From: Sporosarcina psychrophila
GTDB lineage: Bacteria; Bacillota; Bacilli; Bacillales_A; Planococcaceae
NCBI RefSeq assembly: GCF_001590685.1
Contig: NZ_CP014616.1
Span: 3,285,001-3,349,000, forward strand
Reading direction: 5' to 3'
Length of the DNA stretch: 64,000 nt
Both the position numbers and the translations under genes were made by a program. This document shows positions 18,425 through 28,328 of the stretch, one piece after another; the first letter of the stretch is position 1, and every line of letters starts with the position of its first letter. The notes under the pieces were generated by a model. It did not search any database. It was given only the letters and a program-made list of their open reading frames with translations, and was not told where the DNA came from.

Positions 18425-20836
18425 TTAGTATATTGACGCCGGTTCTACATCAACGGTCATTATCAGTCCTGATTTAATCCAGTCCGTCCGGTAATACTTA
18501 ATGAGCTGCTGCAACGTTTCTGTCAACTTCGGCTCTTTTTTGTATTTTATCAAACATTGGTAGCGATATCTATTGTTCACTCGACTGATAGCGGAAGCAG
18601 TTGGTCCGATGACGACTGTGCCTGCAGATAAGTTCTGTTTTAAGTAGCGTGCTCCCTTTTCTGCAAAGTCAGCTACTTTCAATAAATCCTCGTGCGTAAA
18701 CTGAACAAGCGTGACGAAATAGAAGGGTGGATAGCCATATTGTCTTCTGGCCGCCATTTCCATCGTATAAAAAGGCTTATAATGCTGTGCTTTCGCTAAT
18801 TCGATTGCGTAATGTTCAGGGGAATAAGTCTGGATGAAAACCTCTCCAGGCAATTCGTGACGTCCAGCTCGTCCACTTACTTGCGTCATTAGTTGAAAGG
18901 TTTTTTCAGCGGCACGGAAATCAGCTAAATGGAGTGTTGTATCTGCGGCAAGCACACCGACAAGTGTAATATTCGGGAAATCTAGCCCTTTCGCAATCAT
19001 TTGCGTCCCGAGTAGGATATCCGCCTGTCCTTCACTGAACTGTCTAAGAAGCCGCTCGTGTGAACCTTTTTGCCTCGTTGTATCGACATCCATTCGAAGG
19101 ACACGTGCTGTAGGAAACAGTTTCGCAATTTCTTCTTGCGCTTTTTGGGTCCCTGTTCCGAAAAACCGGATATGTTCACTTTTACATTCCGGACAAACGA
19201 GCGGCACTCGTTCTTCATGACCGCAATAATGGCATTTTAACTGTTCGTGTGCACGATGATAGGTCAACGAAATATCACAATTTGGGCATTCAACGACAGT
19301 ACCGCAATCCCGGCAGAGTACAAAAGATGAAAAGCCTCGCTTATTCAGAAACAGCACGATTTGCTCTCTTTTTTCCAATCGGATACGGACCGCTTCCGCA
19401 AGCGGCAATGAAAACATCGAACGATTTCCGGTTTTCAATTCCTCTCGCATATCAACGACTGTTACTGTTGGCAGGGCCTGATCTTTTGGTCGTTTCGTTA
19501 GTGTAAGCATGGTATATACACCTTTTGATGCACGTGCATATGATTCCAGTGACGGCGTTGCACTTCCTAAAATAACAGGACAATTGTAATACTCCGCGCG
19601 TTTAATCGCAACGTCCCTTGCATGATAGCGCGGTGTATCATCTTGCTTGTACGTCGATTCATGCTCTTCATCGAGAATGATAATACCAATATTTTCAAAC
19701 GGGGCAAATATCGCCGACCTTGCACCAATGACGACTTTTACTTCCCCCCGTTTTATCTTCCGCCATTCATCGTATTTCTCACCGGCAGACAAGGCGCTGT
19801 GCATAACTGCAACGAGCGAACCAAAACGCTCTTTGAAGCGCGACGTCATTTGCGGGGTTAATGATATCTCTGGGACAAGGACGATTGCTTCTTTGCCTTT
19901 ATCCAAAACGCGTTTAATGGCACGTAAATACACTTCTGTTTTTCCACTTCCTGTAACGCCATGAAGTAGGAATGTTTCTGCTTTTTGATTGTCTTCGGAT
20001 GTTGCTATATGATCAAGTGCAATTTGCTGTTCGTCTGTCAAGATTTCGGGTATCGCTGTATCTTTCAATTGAGGCGCATCAGGTTCACGGTACACTTCAG
20101 CAAGTTCTTCGAAGGCTGCGCCTCTTTCAATGACAGTTTTCAGCACAGCCGGTTGAATTCCCGACTGTTCCATCAGTTGTTTTGCACTGATCGTTTTCCC
20201 TGCATGCTCCAACATCCAGCGAAGTAATTCAGCTTGTTTTTTCGCATTGGAGTGACTAGAGTCAAGCAAAGTTTGCAGTGTTACCTCATCTGCCATTCGA
20301 ATCATCCGCACTTTTTTCACAGCAGTTTGCTGCCCTACGGCCGTATCGACCGTGACAATTCCTTCTGAAACATACTTTTTTAACATTTTCATCAATTCTG
20401 CTGAATCTACTTCTTTCAACTGAATCCGTTTCCTGCCCGCAAGAAAAGCTTTAAAATCAGCGTCTTCAATTCGTTCCGGTTCTTCGACAATGATGAACTT
20501 TTCATATTTTGCACGCATCGCAGCAGGTAACATCACTTGGAGGGCATCAATTTCATATGACAACGTCTCAACCGCGAGCCAGCGCGATAATTCGAGCAGT
20601 TCACTAGAAATGACCGGATCCAAATCAATAAGTTCATCAATCGGTTTAATTTTGCCGAGTGCAAGCTCACTTTCGTCCTTCAACATTGTTACGTAACCAA
20701 GCACTTTCCTGGGTCCAAACGGAACTTTCACTCTGGTTCCAGGCTCAATCACAGATTCCAATGCTTCTGGAACGAGGTAATCAAACGGCCTGTCGATTGG
20801 ATAAGCCGCTACATCTACAATGACTTCAGCGATCAT
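18425..20836 (-). CDS. priA: Primosomal protein N' (replication restart helicase PriA)
   Basis: Recognises stalled forks and reloads the replicative helicase. 803 residues: N-terminal 3'-end binding domain, winged helix, SF2 helicase core with LHGVTGSGKTEVYLRA (Walker A) and DEEHESTYK, a zinc-binding insert with paired Cys motifs (LCRDCG, CPNC, CHYCG, CPEC) and a C-terminal domain. The ATG at 20836 overlaps the coaBC end by 11 bases, so the two are co-transcribed. Confidence 0.96.
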   Translation of the reverse strand: MIAEVIVDVAAYPIDRPFDYLVPEALESVIEPGTRVKVPFGPRKVLGYVTMLKDESELALGKIKPIDELIDLDPVISSELLELSRWLAVETLSYEIDALQVMLPAAMRAKYEKFIIVEEPERIEDADFKAFLAGRKRIQLKEVDSAELMKMLKKYVSEGIVTVDTAVGQQTAVKKVRMIRMADEVTLQTLLDSSHSNAKKQAELLRWMLEHAGKTISAKQLMEQSGIQPAVLKTVIERGAAFEELAEVYREPDAPQLKDTAIPEILTDEQQIALDHIATSEDNQKAETFLLHGVTGSGKTEVYLRAIKRVLDKGKEAIVLVPEISLTPQMTSRFKERFGSLVAVMHSALSAGEKYDEWRKIKRGEVKVVIGARSAIFAPFENIGIIILDEEHESTYKQDDTPRYHARDVAIKRAEYYNCPVILGSATPSLESYARASKGVYTMLTLTKRPKDQALPTVTVVDMREELKTGNRSMFSLPLAEAVRIRLEKREQIVLFLNKRGFSSFVLCRDCGTVVECPNCDISLTYHRAHEQLKCHYCGHEERVPLVCPECKSEHIRFFGTGTQKAQEEIAKLFPTARVLRMDVDTTRQKGSHERLLRQFSEGQADILLGTQMIAKGLDFPNITLVGVLAADTTLHLADFRAAEKTFQLMTQVSGRAGRHELPGEVFIQTYSPEHYAIELAKAQHYKPFYTMEMAARRQYGYPPFYFVTLVQFTHEDLLKVADFAEKGARYLKQNLSAGTVVIGPTASAISRVNNRYRYQCLIKYKKEPKLTETLQQLIKYYRTDWIKSGLIMTVDVEPASIY

Positions 20837-22043
20837 TTAGTTGATCACTTTCTTCTTTAATAATTGTTTCCAGCAATAGAATGGCGAGTTCTTTTTTCGG
20901 CATTGCTCGGAATGGCATATGTGATCCGTTTTTCGAAAGAAGTGTGACAACGTTTGTATCCTTCCCGAATCCAGCATCCGGATCAGTCACGTCGTTGACG
21001 ATAATATAATCAAGGTTTTTACTTTCTAGTTTGCCTATGCCATAACCTACTGCATTTTCAGTTTCAGCAGCAAAGCCAACAAGGATTTGTTTCGTTTTCA
21101 TTGAACCGATTGTTTTCAAGATATCAGTTGTTCGTTCAAGTTCAATAACAGAGTCCCCTACTTGTTTCTTCATCTTTTGGGGCTGAATCTCTCTCGGGCG
21201 ATAATCCGCTACAGCAGCTGCTTTGATAACGATTGCCGCATCATCGAATTGTGTTCGGACGGCTTCAAACATCTCTGCCGCACTTTCAATATCAATGACT
21301 GTTACTCCCGCTGGCTTGTCCAATCCAACAGGTCCCGAAATAAGGACAGTCTCAGCACCGAGTTTAACTGCTGCTTCTGCCATCGCATAGCCCATCTTGC
21401 CACTTGAAAAATTCGAGACATATCGTACCGGATCAATCCGTTCACGTGTCGGACCTGCCGTGATCACAACTTTCTTTCCTGAAAGCGGAAGATATTTGGA
21501 CGTTGTAAACCGTTCTGTTATCAGTTCTACAATCTTTTCGGGTTCTTCCAATCGACCTTTTCCTACATAACCGCATGCCAAAAAGCCTTCAGAGGGCTCG
21601 ATGAATTTATAGCCATCTTCGTGCAGCGTAGTAATATTTCGTATAACTGCTTTATTTTCATACATATGGACATTCATTGCAGGTGCAATCCAGACCTCAG
21701 CCTGAGTAGCTAAGAGTGTAGTCGTTACCATATCGTCAGCAATCCCATTCGCGAGTTTACCAATTACATTTGCTGTGGCTGGAGCAACTATGACAAGATC
21801 AGCCCAATCTGCCAAATCAATATGTGCAATCACACGGGAATTTTTTTCATCGAACGTATCGAAAAAAACATCGTTTCGTGACATCGCTTGAAATGTAAGT
21901 GGTGTGACAAATTCCTTTGCCGATTCAGTCATAATGACCTTTACGTCCGCTCCTGCCTGAGACAACTTACTTACAAGTGCAACAGCTTTATAGACCGCGA
22001 TTCCGCCAGTTACACAAAGGAGGATTTTTTTATTCAACAACAT
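20826..22043 (-). CDS. coaBC: Phosphopantothenoylcysteine decarboxylase / synthetase CoaBC
   Basis: Bifunctional enzyme for two steps of coenzyme A synthesis: CTP-dependent ligation of cysteine to phosphopantothenate and FMN-dependent decarboxylation. 405 residues: the CoaC half starts LLCVTGGIAVYKAV, with ANVIGKLANGIADD and PAMNVHMYEN; the CoaB half begins near KKVVITAGPTRE, with VRYVSNFSSGKMGYA and AAVADYRP. The frame is open upstream to 22193, but AAGGGATGAGATC precedes the ATG at 22043, where homology begins. Confidence 0.95.
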   Translation of the reverse strand: MLLNKKILLCVTGGIAVYKAVALVSKLSQAGADVKVIMTESAKEFVTPLTFQAMSRNDVFFDTFDEKNSRVIAHIDLADWADLVIVAPATANVIGKLANGIADDMVTTTLLATQAEVWIAPAMNVHMYENKAVIRNITTLHEDGYKFIEPSEGFLACGYVGKGRLEEPEKIVELITERFTTSKYLPLSGKKVVITAGPTRERIDPVRYVSNFSSGKMGYAMAEAAVKLGAETVLISGPVGLDKPAGVTVIDIESAAEMFEAVRTQFDDAAIVIKAAAVADYRPREIQPQKMKKQVGDSVIELERTTDILKTIGSMKTKQILVGFAAETENAVGYGIGKLESKNLDYIIVNDVTDPDAGFGKDTNVVTLLSKNGSHMPFRAMPKKELAILLLETIIKEESDQLNDR

Positions 22044-22124
22044 GATCTCATCCCTTCTAAAATGACAAACTCCCAAAGAAAAACTCGTTTCTAAGGGAGT
22101 ATCACGTTTATTTATTATGATATG

Positions 22125-22312
22125 AAAAGCGTAAGGAGCCGTGAACAAATGAACGCAGCCTAAGTTCGCCACGTCCTGTGGCAACAGCTGCATGACCTAC
22201 ATCCTGTAGGCCCGCGACAGGCATAAGACGGACCGGCGAAGCGGCGTAATTTGCCGCGTAGCTGGGCTGACTTATGTCCCGAGCGTCTGGCGACTGAAGC
22301 CTAGACACCATT
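22125..22312. repeat. Dispersed intergenic hairpin repeat, copy C (full)
   Basis: Fullest copy, between rpoZ and coaBC. Modules in order: GAAAAGCGTAAGGAGCCGT; AACGCAGCCTAAGTTCGCC with hairpin GCCACGTCCTGTGGC; GCATGACCTACATCCTGTAGG (hairpin CCTACA/TGTAGG); core CATAAGACGG...CTTATGTCCCGAG (about 22221-22283) with inner stem CCGGCGAAGCGGCG/TGCCGCGTAGCTGG; end GAAGCCTAGACACC. Copy D at 50440-50628 is nearly identical. Confidence 0.85.
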
Positions 22313-22361
22313 TCGAATCGAAAATCCCACTGTCTATTAAGTACAAAGATAGCTGGACTTA

Positions 22362-22586
22362 TTAAACTTCGTCTTCGTAGACGATTGAATCGTCCGATTT
22401 CTTTTTAGAAAGTACACCGGCTGCCACTTCTTCAAGTGCTTTACCGACATTCTTGTTAGAGACATAAGAAGTAAGAAGCTTATTGCCCTCTTCTTGCATT
22501 TGACGCGCACGTTTTGAAGCGAGTGTTACAAGTGTGTATTTCGAGTCGATTTTTTCTTTTAGAGAATCGATTGATGGAGTTAACAT
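22362..22586 (-). CDS. rpoZ: RNA polymerase omega subunit
   Basis: Small assembly and stability subunit of RNA polymerase. 74 residues, beginning [20 protein letters not shown], with ASKRARQM (about 23-30) and [13 protein letters not shown], the family signature. It lies 3 bp after the gmk stop, a conserved pair. An acidic tail ([11 protein letters not shown]) ends the protein. Confidence 0.95.
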   Translation of the reverse strand: MLTPSIDSLKEKIDSKYTLVTLASKRARQMQEEGNKLLTSYVSNKNVGKALEEVAAGVLSKKKSDDSIVYEDEV

Positions 22587-22589
22587 TGA

Positions 22590-23327
<738 letters not shown>

Positions 23328-23364
23328 CTAAAATAGGGAAAAACGATTTGAAAGAGGAATCCTA

Positions 23365-25056
23365 ATGGCATTTGATGGTTTATTCACAACGGCTATGGTG
23401 CAGGAGCTACAAGTCTTGAAAAATGGACGTATCTCCAAAATCCATCAGCCGAACGCACAAGAAGTCGTATTTCTAATCCGTGCAGACGGTAAAAATCAAA
23501 AACTACTTATTTCAATTCACTCGGCGTATTCACGTATTCAGTTGACAGAAGAAGCGATTACAAATCCTTCTGAACCGCCTATGTTTTGCATGGTTCTTCG
23601 TAAACACTTAGAAGGTGGGTCGATTACTTCCATCGGCCAATTCGGGACGGATAGGATTATCACGATTGACGTGAAGGCGAAAAATGAAATTGGTGATGAT
23701 ATTAACAGACGATTGTATGTCGAAATCATGGGCAGGCACAGTAACTTGCTGCTTGTAGATCCCGACCGCGACATCATCGTTGATAGTATGAAACACTTGC
23801 CACCATCGGTAAATAGTTACCGAACAATATTACCGGGTCAACCTTTCATACCAGCTCCTCCGCAGGATAAAACAGATCCATTTGCGGTAACTGAAGAACA
23901 ATTTAACGGGTTGCTACCAGAGTTAGAAAGTGCCCGTGAAGTCGTCCAACGATTTTCAGGCTTTTCACCAGTTAATGCGGAGGAATTATTATACCGCTTA
24001 AAAAATGCTCCAGAAGCGAATAAATTCATCGTTTTCACATCACTCCTTGGATCATTCAAAGGAATAGCTAGCACACCAAATATTTCGGAAATTGGTACAA
24101 AAACCGTATTTTCAGCGACAGCGCTAACACATTCCGATAAGACGATTGCGGAATACAAGACGCTGGGTGATTTGCTGGATAAAGTGTATTTCGCTCGTGC
24201 TGAAAGAGAACGTGTGAAGTCACAAGCCGCGGACTTAGAGCGTTGGCTCGACAATGAAGTTGCTAAACTGAATTTGAAAGTGAAGAAACTCGTAAAAGAA
24301 AGAGAAGCCGCTGGAAAGCTAGATACATTCCAACTTTATGGAGAATTACTTACTGCCAATAGTTATGCCATTGAAAAAGGTGCAACGGAAGCAATTGTCG
24401 CCAACTATTACGAGGAAGGGACAACTGTAACCATACCGCTTGATCCTAGAAAATCACCAATTGATAACGCGCAACGGTTTTATTCTAGGTATTCCAAAGC
24501 GAAAACAGCACTTATCATGATTGCTGAACAGCTTGAAAAAACGGCAGAAGATATCGCCTACTTTGAAATGATTAAACAGCAAGTGTTACAAGCATCCCCT
24601 ATAGACATCGCAGAAATACGTGAAGAGTTGGCGGAACTTGGTTTTCTGAAGGCCCGCAAGTCGAAAAAGAAACTGAAACCGAAAAAACCAGTACCTGAAA
24701 CATATGTATCATCTACTGGTGTGAAAATTTCAGTGGGCAAGAACAATAAGCAAAATGACTATTTAACATTTAAAATTGCATCCCGGGAACAAACTTGGCT
24801 CCATACTAAGGATATCCCTGGATCACACGTTGTCATACACGAGGCGGATCCAGACGAAGAGACAATTCGTGAAGCGGCTATCCTTTCTGCTTATTTCAGC
24901 AAAGCCCGCGGATCATCAGCAGTACCTGTTGACTACACAGAAGTCAGGCATGTGAAAAAGCCGAACGGATCTAAGCCTGGATTTGTTATTTATTTTGAAC
25001 AAAGGACTATATTAGTTACGCCAGATGAGGATATTGTTATGAAACTACGAAAATAA
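23365..25056 (+). CDS. rqcH: NFACT family ribosome quality control factor RqcH
   Basis: Binds stalled 50S-peptidyl-tRNA complexes and directs addition of C-terminal alanine tails that mark nascent chains for degradation; homologous to eukaryotic Rqc2/NEMF. 563 residues: NFACT-N domain (about 1-180, MAFDGLFTTAMVQEL), helix-hairpin-helix and coiled coils (about 270-430), then NFACT-R (DUF814) near 445-555 with the DYLTFKIASREQTWLHTKDIPGSHV block. Plus strand, divergent from gmk. B. subtilis YloA is about the same length. Confidence 0.94.
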   Translation: MAFDGLFTTAMVQELQVLKNGRISKIHQPNAQEVVFLIRADGKNQKLLISIHSAYSRIQLTEEAITNPSEPPMFCMVLRKHLEGGSITSIGQFGTDRIITIDVKAKNEIGDDINRRLYVEIMGRHSNLLLVDPDRDIIVDSMKHLPPSVNSYRTILPGQPFIPAPPQDKTDPFAVTEEQFNGLLPELESAREVVQRFSGFSPVNAEELLYRLKNAPEANKFIVFTSLLGSFKGIASTPNISEIGTKTVFSATALTHSDKTIAEYKTLGDLLDKVYFARAERERVKSQAADLERWLDNEVAKLNLKVKKLVKEREAAGKLDTFQLYGELLTANSYAIEKGATEAIVANYYEEGTTVTIPLDPRKSPIDNAQRFYSRYSKAKTALIMIAEQLEKTAEDIAYFEMIKQQVLQASPIDIAEIREELAELGFLKARKSKKKLKPKKPVPETYVSSTGVKISVGKNNKQNDYLTFKIASREQTWLHTKDIPGSHVVIHEADPDEETIREAAILSAYFSKARGSSAVPVDYTEVRHVKKPNGSKPGFVIYFEQRTILVTPDEDIVMKLRK

Positions 25057-25693
25057 CTTCTAACGGCACCTCTTGCTTAAAATCCAGCAGACTTCTGTTG
25101 ATTAACCAATTATTCACATGAAATACGGGTGAGTAAGGCTTGGGAAAACCCGTTTTCACTGGATCATTTTCGGTTCGATTTCGGCGAACTAATAACAACA
25201 CTTTTTTCGGTAATCCTATTGGGAATAGTTGCCTGTCACGTCCCTACAATGTTCAAGTGAAAAATGCAGTTAGGTTTAAATGAAATGAATAGATGACTTT
25301 CTATAGAAATTGTAAGTGCCCGAAGATGCAATTTCGGGCACTCTAGTACTTTGTACAATGCGCTCCTTGCTTACCTTTAGCAAAGAGTATGCATGTAATC
25401 ATGTGATACCTTATAGAAAGTGGCACTTCTTTACTAGTAAAAAGAGAAACCCTAAAGAATCTCTCAGCCGCCAAAATTGTATCTTTGGCGGCTTTTATCC
25501 AAGTAGATGCCCCTCTAAATATAAAATGCTATTCCACATGGTTATCATAAATGTGGAATAGCATTTTTTTGTTTCAAGAAAGTTATTTCAACTTTTTATT
25601 ATACCCAAATTAAGTAAGTATACGTTTTTCAACATTATGTATTTTCTAGTCTCCAGCACTTTTCTAGTATTCTTTTAAAAAATTGCATCCACA
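25057..25693. other. Intergenic region between rqcH and the repressor gene
   Basis: No supported gene in this 637-bp gap. It holds three hairpins: 25315-25342 (AGTGCCCGAA/TTTCGGGCACT, without a T run); 25467-25497 (AGCCGCCAAA/TTTGGCGGCTTTT, a plus-strand terminator shape); and 25523-25570 (first member of the GCTATTCCAC family). A TTGATTAACCA motif at 25098-25108 recurs at 27351 and, inverted, at 27432. Confidence 0.7.
25523..25570. repeat. GCTATTCCAC hairpin family, copy 1
   Basis: AAAATGCTATTCCACAT, 10-base loop, ATGTGGAATAGCATTTTTT. Stem of about 17 bp flanked by A and T runs, so it could act as a terminator on either strand (rqcH from one side, the S24 repressor from the other). Confidence 0.8.
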
Positions 25694-26347
25694 CTAAACG
25701 GATACACCATACCAAATTATTTTAGCAATTATCTCTAAGCCACTCTCCGCTTTGTAAGGGACTATACAATCATGAAAGCTTTTATTTGTTGATTCCGGAC
25801 TCAATACAATCACTTGTTGCTGTTCAATTCTTCTATAGCGCCTGACGGCATATTCATTCCCAAAACAGTAAACGGCTATATCACCATTTTCCAGTTTATC
25901 TCGTCCAATTTGTAAAGCAACGATGGGAGACCCATCAGGAAATAACAAATTCATACTTTCTCCATTTACTTTAAATGCTATTAGATCTTCGTCTTTCGAG
26001 TGCTCCCCTAAGAAACTGACAGGTAGCTTTATAAATTCAATCTCATCACATTCGATACCATCTGTAAGTGAGAGAACACCTGCCGAAATGCTTGGTAAGC
26101 ACGGAATATTTACCGTCTCTGCAATAGGATAAGCGTTTTCTTTAAAGAAATATTCCATTGGGACATCAAAGTAATGCGCCAATTGTTGTAAAGCTCCAGC
26201 CCTTGGAAATTTATTTCCCTTTTCCCATTCTGAGATTGCTGCTTGGCTCATCCCAATCGCTTCGGCAAGTTCCACCATCGTTATTTTATTTCTTTCCCTC
26301 AATCGCTTCAAACGTCTGGAAAATAAGCCTTGTACCAGATTGGTCAT
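25694..26347 (-). CDS. Phage-type repressor: XRE HTH plus S24 (LexA/CI-like) domain
   Basis: 217 residues. Residues 11-65 form an XRE/Cro-type helix-turn-helix (MVELAEAIGMSQAAISEWEKG); residues about 85-215 form an S24 domain. An Ala89-Gly90 pair (ISAGVL) sits at the usual cleavage site and Ser131 lies in VNGESM. The catalytic Lys position, in GNEYAVRRY, is Arg169, so RecA-stimulated self-cleavage may not occur. The ATG at 26347 follows GGAGGTTCTATTC; an upstream ATG at 26362 lacks support. Probably represses its own gene and the divergent small HTH gene. No phage structural or integration genes are nearby. Confidence 0.9.
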   Translation of the reverse strand: MTNLVQGLFSRRLKRLRERNKITMVELAEAIGMSQAAISEWEKGNKFPRAGALQQLAHYFDVPMEYFFKENAYPIAETVNIPCLPSISAGVLSLTDGIECDEIEFIKLPVSFLGEHSKDEDLIAFKVNGESMNLLFPDGSPIVALQIGRDKLENGDIAVYCFGNEYAVRRYRRIEQQQVIVLSPESTNKSFHDCIVPYKAESGLEIIAKIIWYGVSV

Positions 26348-26503
26348 GAATAGAACCTCCATTTACTTCTCATACTGATTGTACATCATTTCGGAAGTAA
26401 TCTGTTTTAATACAAAAAAAGCATGTGGTAACTATCCCCATGCAAGTTCTCTTGTTATATCACTTTTAGTAATATATAATTATGTGAATAAGGGGTGAAT
26501 TAT

Positions 26504-26764
26504 GTGATATCTGAAAATGGAGTGCCATTTTACCTCATCCAAACACTTCATTCTTTACGATTGAAATATGGGATGAATTCTATTGATCTCGCCGAAAGAA
26601 TAGGAGTCAGCCTAACTACATACGAAGAGTGGGAAAAAGATTCTTCTGCCATCTCGTTTAATCATATGTTGAAGCTAGAAGAAGTATTTCAAATGCCCTC
26701 GAAGTATATTTATTTCGGTAAAGATATAACTTTAAGTAATCCTGAAAGAACGAATAGAAAGTAA
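26504..26764 (+). CDS. Small XRE-family helix-turn-helix protein
   Basis: 86 residues, almost entirely an XRE domain: LKYGMNSIDLAERIGVSLTTYEEWEKDSSAISFNHM is the helix-turn-helix region. Probable DNA-binding regulator, or anti-repressor partner of the divergent S24 repressor; targets unknown. I chose the GTG at 26504 because AAGGGGTGA ends seven bases upstream; the GTG at 26495 overlaps that ribosome site. Confidence 0.75.
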   Translation: MISENGVPFYLIQTLHSLRLKYGMNSIDLAERIGVSLTTYEEWEKDSSAISFNHMLKLEEVFQMPSKYIYFGKDITLSNPERTNRK

Positions 26765-26899
26765 AGCAAATTATATTACCAACTGTAACATATTCCATTG
26801 TCCTATGTTCAAAGATAACTGTAAAAGAAGTTACTTTATACTAGTTTTCATTGAATACAAAAATCGTTACACATTTCAGAGAGGTGTTGTTCTGATAGG

Positions 26900-27193
26900 A
26901 TGACCAATTTAGATTCTACACTTGACATTGAGTTAGTCATTTCAAAAATTTCGTCCGACCAATCAAGGTCGTTTCAAACGACTTTAAAGGATTTCCAGAC
27001 GTTATTAAATGAAGATAAATTAGAAGATTCTATTCTGAAAAATGTCTCCTCTATTTATTATGTATTAGAAAAATTACATAAAGAAAAGAAAATTCATAGA
27101 CGAGAATTCAACCAACGTACTAAATCCTTAATTAATATTGTCCTACTTGCGAAAGATATAAACGCAAATAATATACGTATAAGTAAGTCTTGA
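26900..27193 (+). CDS. Small helical protein of unknown function
   Basis: 97 residues, not recognised. It is highly charged (Lys, Glu, Asp) and predicted to be mostly helical, without signal peptide or membrane segment. An AGAGGTG sits about 12 bases before the ATG, a little far. Base composition is AT-rich relative to the core genes. It lies 136 bp after the small HTH gene on the same strand and could be controlled by it. Product is hypothetical. Confidence 0.5.
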   Translation: MTNLDSTLDIELVISKISSDQSRSFQTTLKDFQTLLNEDKLEDSILKNVSSIYYVLEKLHKEKKIHRREFNQRTKSLINIVLLAKDINANNIRISKS

Positions 27194-27488
27194 ATTGCCA
27201 AGACTTGCTATCAAAATAGAACAATGCTTTTAATTAATCCAGATGATGTCTTAGTTATAGACCTATGTAAAAGATGCTATTCCACGATGGTGACATCCAT
27301 CACGGAATAGCATCTTTTATATTATAGACGACTACTTTTCGGCACGACTATTGATTAACCATTTTCTTACACGAAGCACCTGTAAGAAAAACATACCAAC
27401 TAAATTTGCACTTGTACATTTCAGGCTAACTTTGGTTAATCAACACATATTTTTTCTGGGGTAATCCCCCATAAGAACTCCCACCAAT
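27194..27488. other. Intergenic region with hairpin copy 2 and an inverted motif
   Basis: No gene seen. Contains the GCTATTCCAC-family hairpin (27269-27317) and an inverted pair TTGATTAACCA (27351-27361) / TGGTTAATCAA (27432-27442), separated by 70 bp. Confidence 0.6.
27269..27317. repeat. GCTATTCCAC hairpin family, copy 2
   Basis: AAAAGATGCTATTCCACGATGG, 6-base loop, CCATCACGGAATAGCATCTTTT. Sits between the convergent 97-residue gene and the 76-residue gene and can act as a terminator for both. Confidence 0.8.
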
Positions 27489-27719
27489 TTACTCTGGTGC
27501 TTTTTTACTTTTATCGATTCGGTTGTAATCAGACAGTTGAATCACTCGAACATCGCGGGTATTCAACTCGTGGTAAATCCCTCTGCTATCCCGGAACGAA
27601 ATGTAGCGATCTCGCTCGCTTTGGATTAGTTCTTCTGCTCTTTCTTGGGACTCCATATAAATAAACCTTCTGATATAATGCTCTTCATCAAAAAAGTAAG
27701 TTATTTTGAATTCTTTCAT
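27489..27719 (-). CDS. Small protein of unknown function (76 aa)
   Basis: Not recognised. A compact acidic/basic protein beginning MKEFKITYFFDEEHYIRRFIYM, with a helix rich in Glu and Arg (ERAEELIQSERDRY) and a short C-terminal beta region (RDVRVIQLSDYNRI). Strong ribosome site AGGAGG eight bases before the ATG supports translation. No signal peptide. Stand-alone, convergent with the upstream small gene. Confidence 0.65.
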   Translation of the reverse strand: MKEFKITYFFDEEHYIRRFIYMESQERAEELIQSERDRYISFRDSRGIYHELNTRDVRVIQLSDYNRIDKSKKAPE

Positions 27720-28328
27720 GCCATAAACCTCCTGAAATGCGTAAGCGCTCTAGTTCTCTAATGGCCACATCATTCTTCCGTTAATATTCTCCTTTCATTC
27801 TAAAAACTCAGCCTATCCATTTCCTTTCGCACCTATTCTTCAACCTCAGAAAGGCAATCTTCAAAAAAGTGTACACAAAACTATGTTACACTTAATTTGG
27901 GTAATAAATGGCTGATGATAAACAATCCAGATCATTAGGGAAGGTCAGCACTTACGTTTATCTGCGGTCTATACATATTTCTATTTTTCGGGGAGGGTTA
28001 TCACTTACTATAAATAGACCTATTACAAAGCAGTATAAACTGCCTGATATGAGAGGAGTTATAGATTTATCGGACATGAAATGCGGGCTTATATGACAGT
28101 AATTAAATTGAATGAAGCAAACATCATCAGACTCTAGTAAAATTCCCCATATACTAGCGAATTCTTTATCCTATGCTTTTATAAAGAATTGCTTTCTCTG
28201 TCATTCTTCTTTAATGAGGGCGTAACGCCCCCCACTTCTGGCTATTCATACATATATCCATTGTGCTTATTTATGCCCTATTCATTTTTAATCCGGATAA
28301 TCGGAAAAATTGAGGAGGAACTAAGAAC
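27720..28328. other. Intergenic region upstream of opuAC
   Basis: About 600 bp of AT-rich sequence. A 62-codon plus-strand frame (27908-28096) lacks a ribosome site and similarity, so I do not call it. A strong AGGAGG for opuAC is at about 28312. I see no clear promoter with consensus spacing. Confidence 0.4.

Noticed and set aside
27908..28096. 62-codon plus-strand frame upstream of opuAC
   Set aside because: No ribosome site, no recognisable domain, composition like intergenic DNA.
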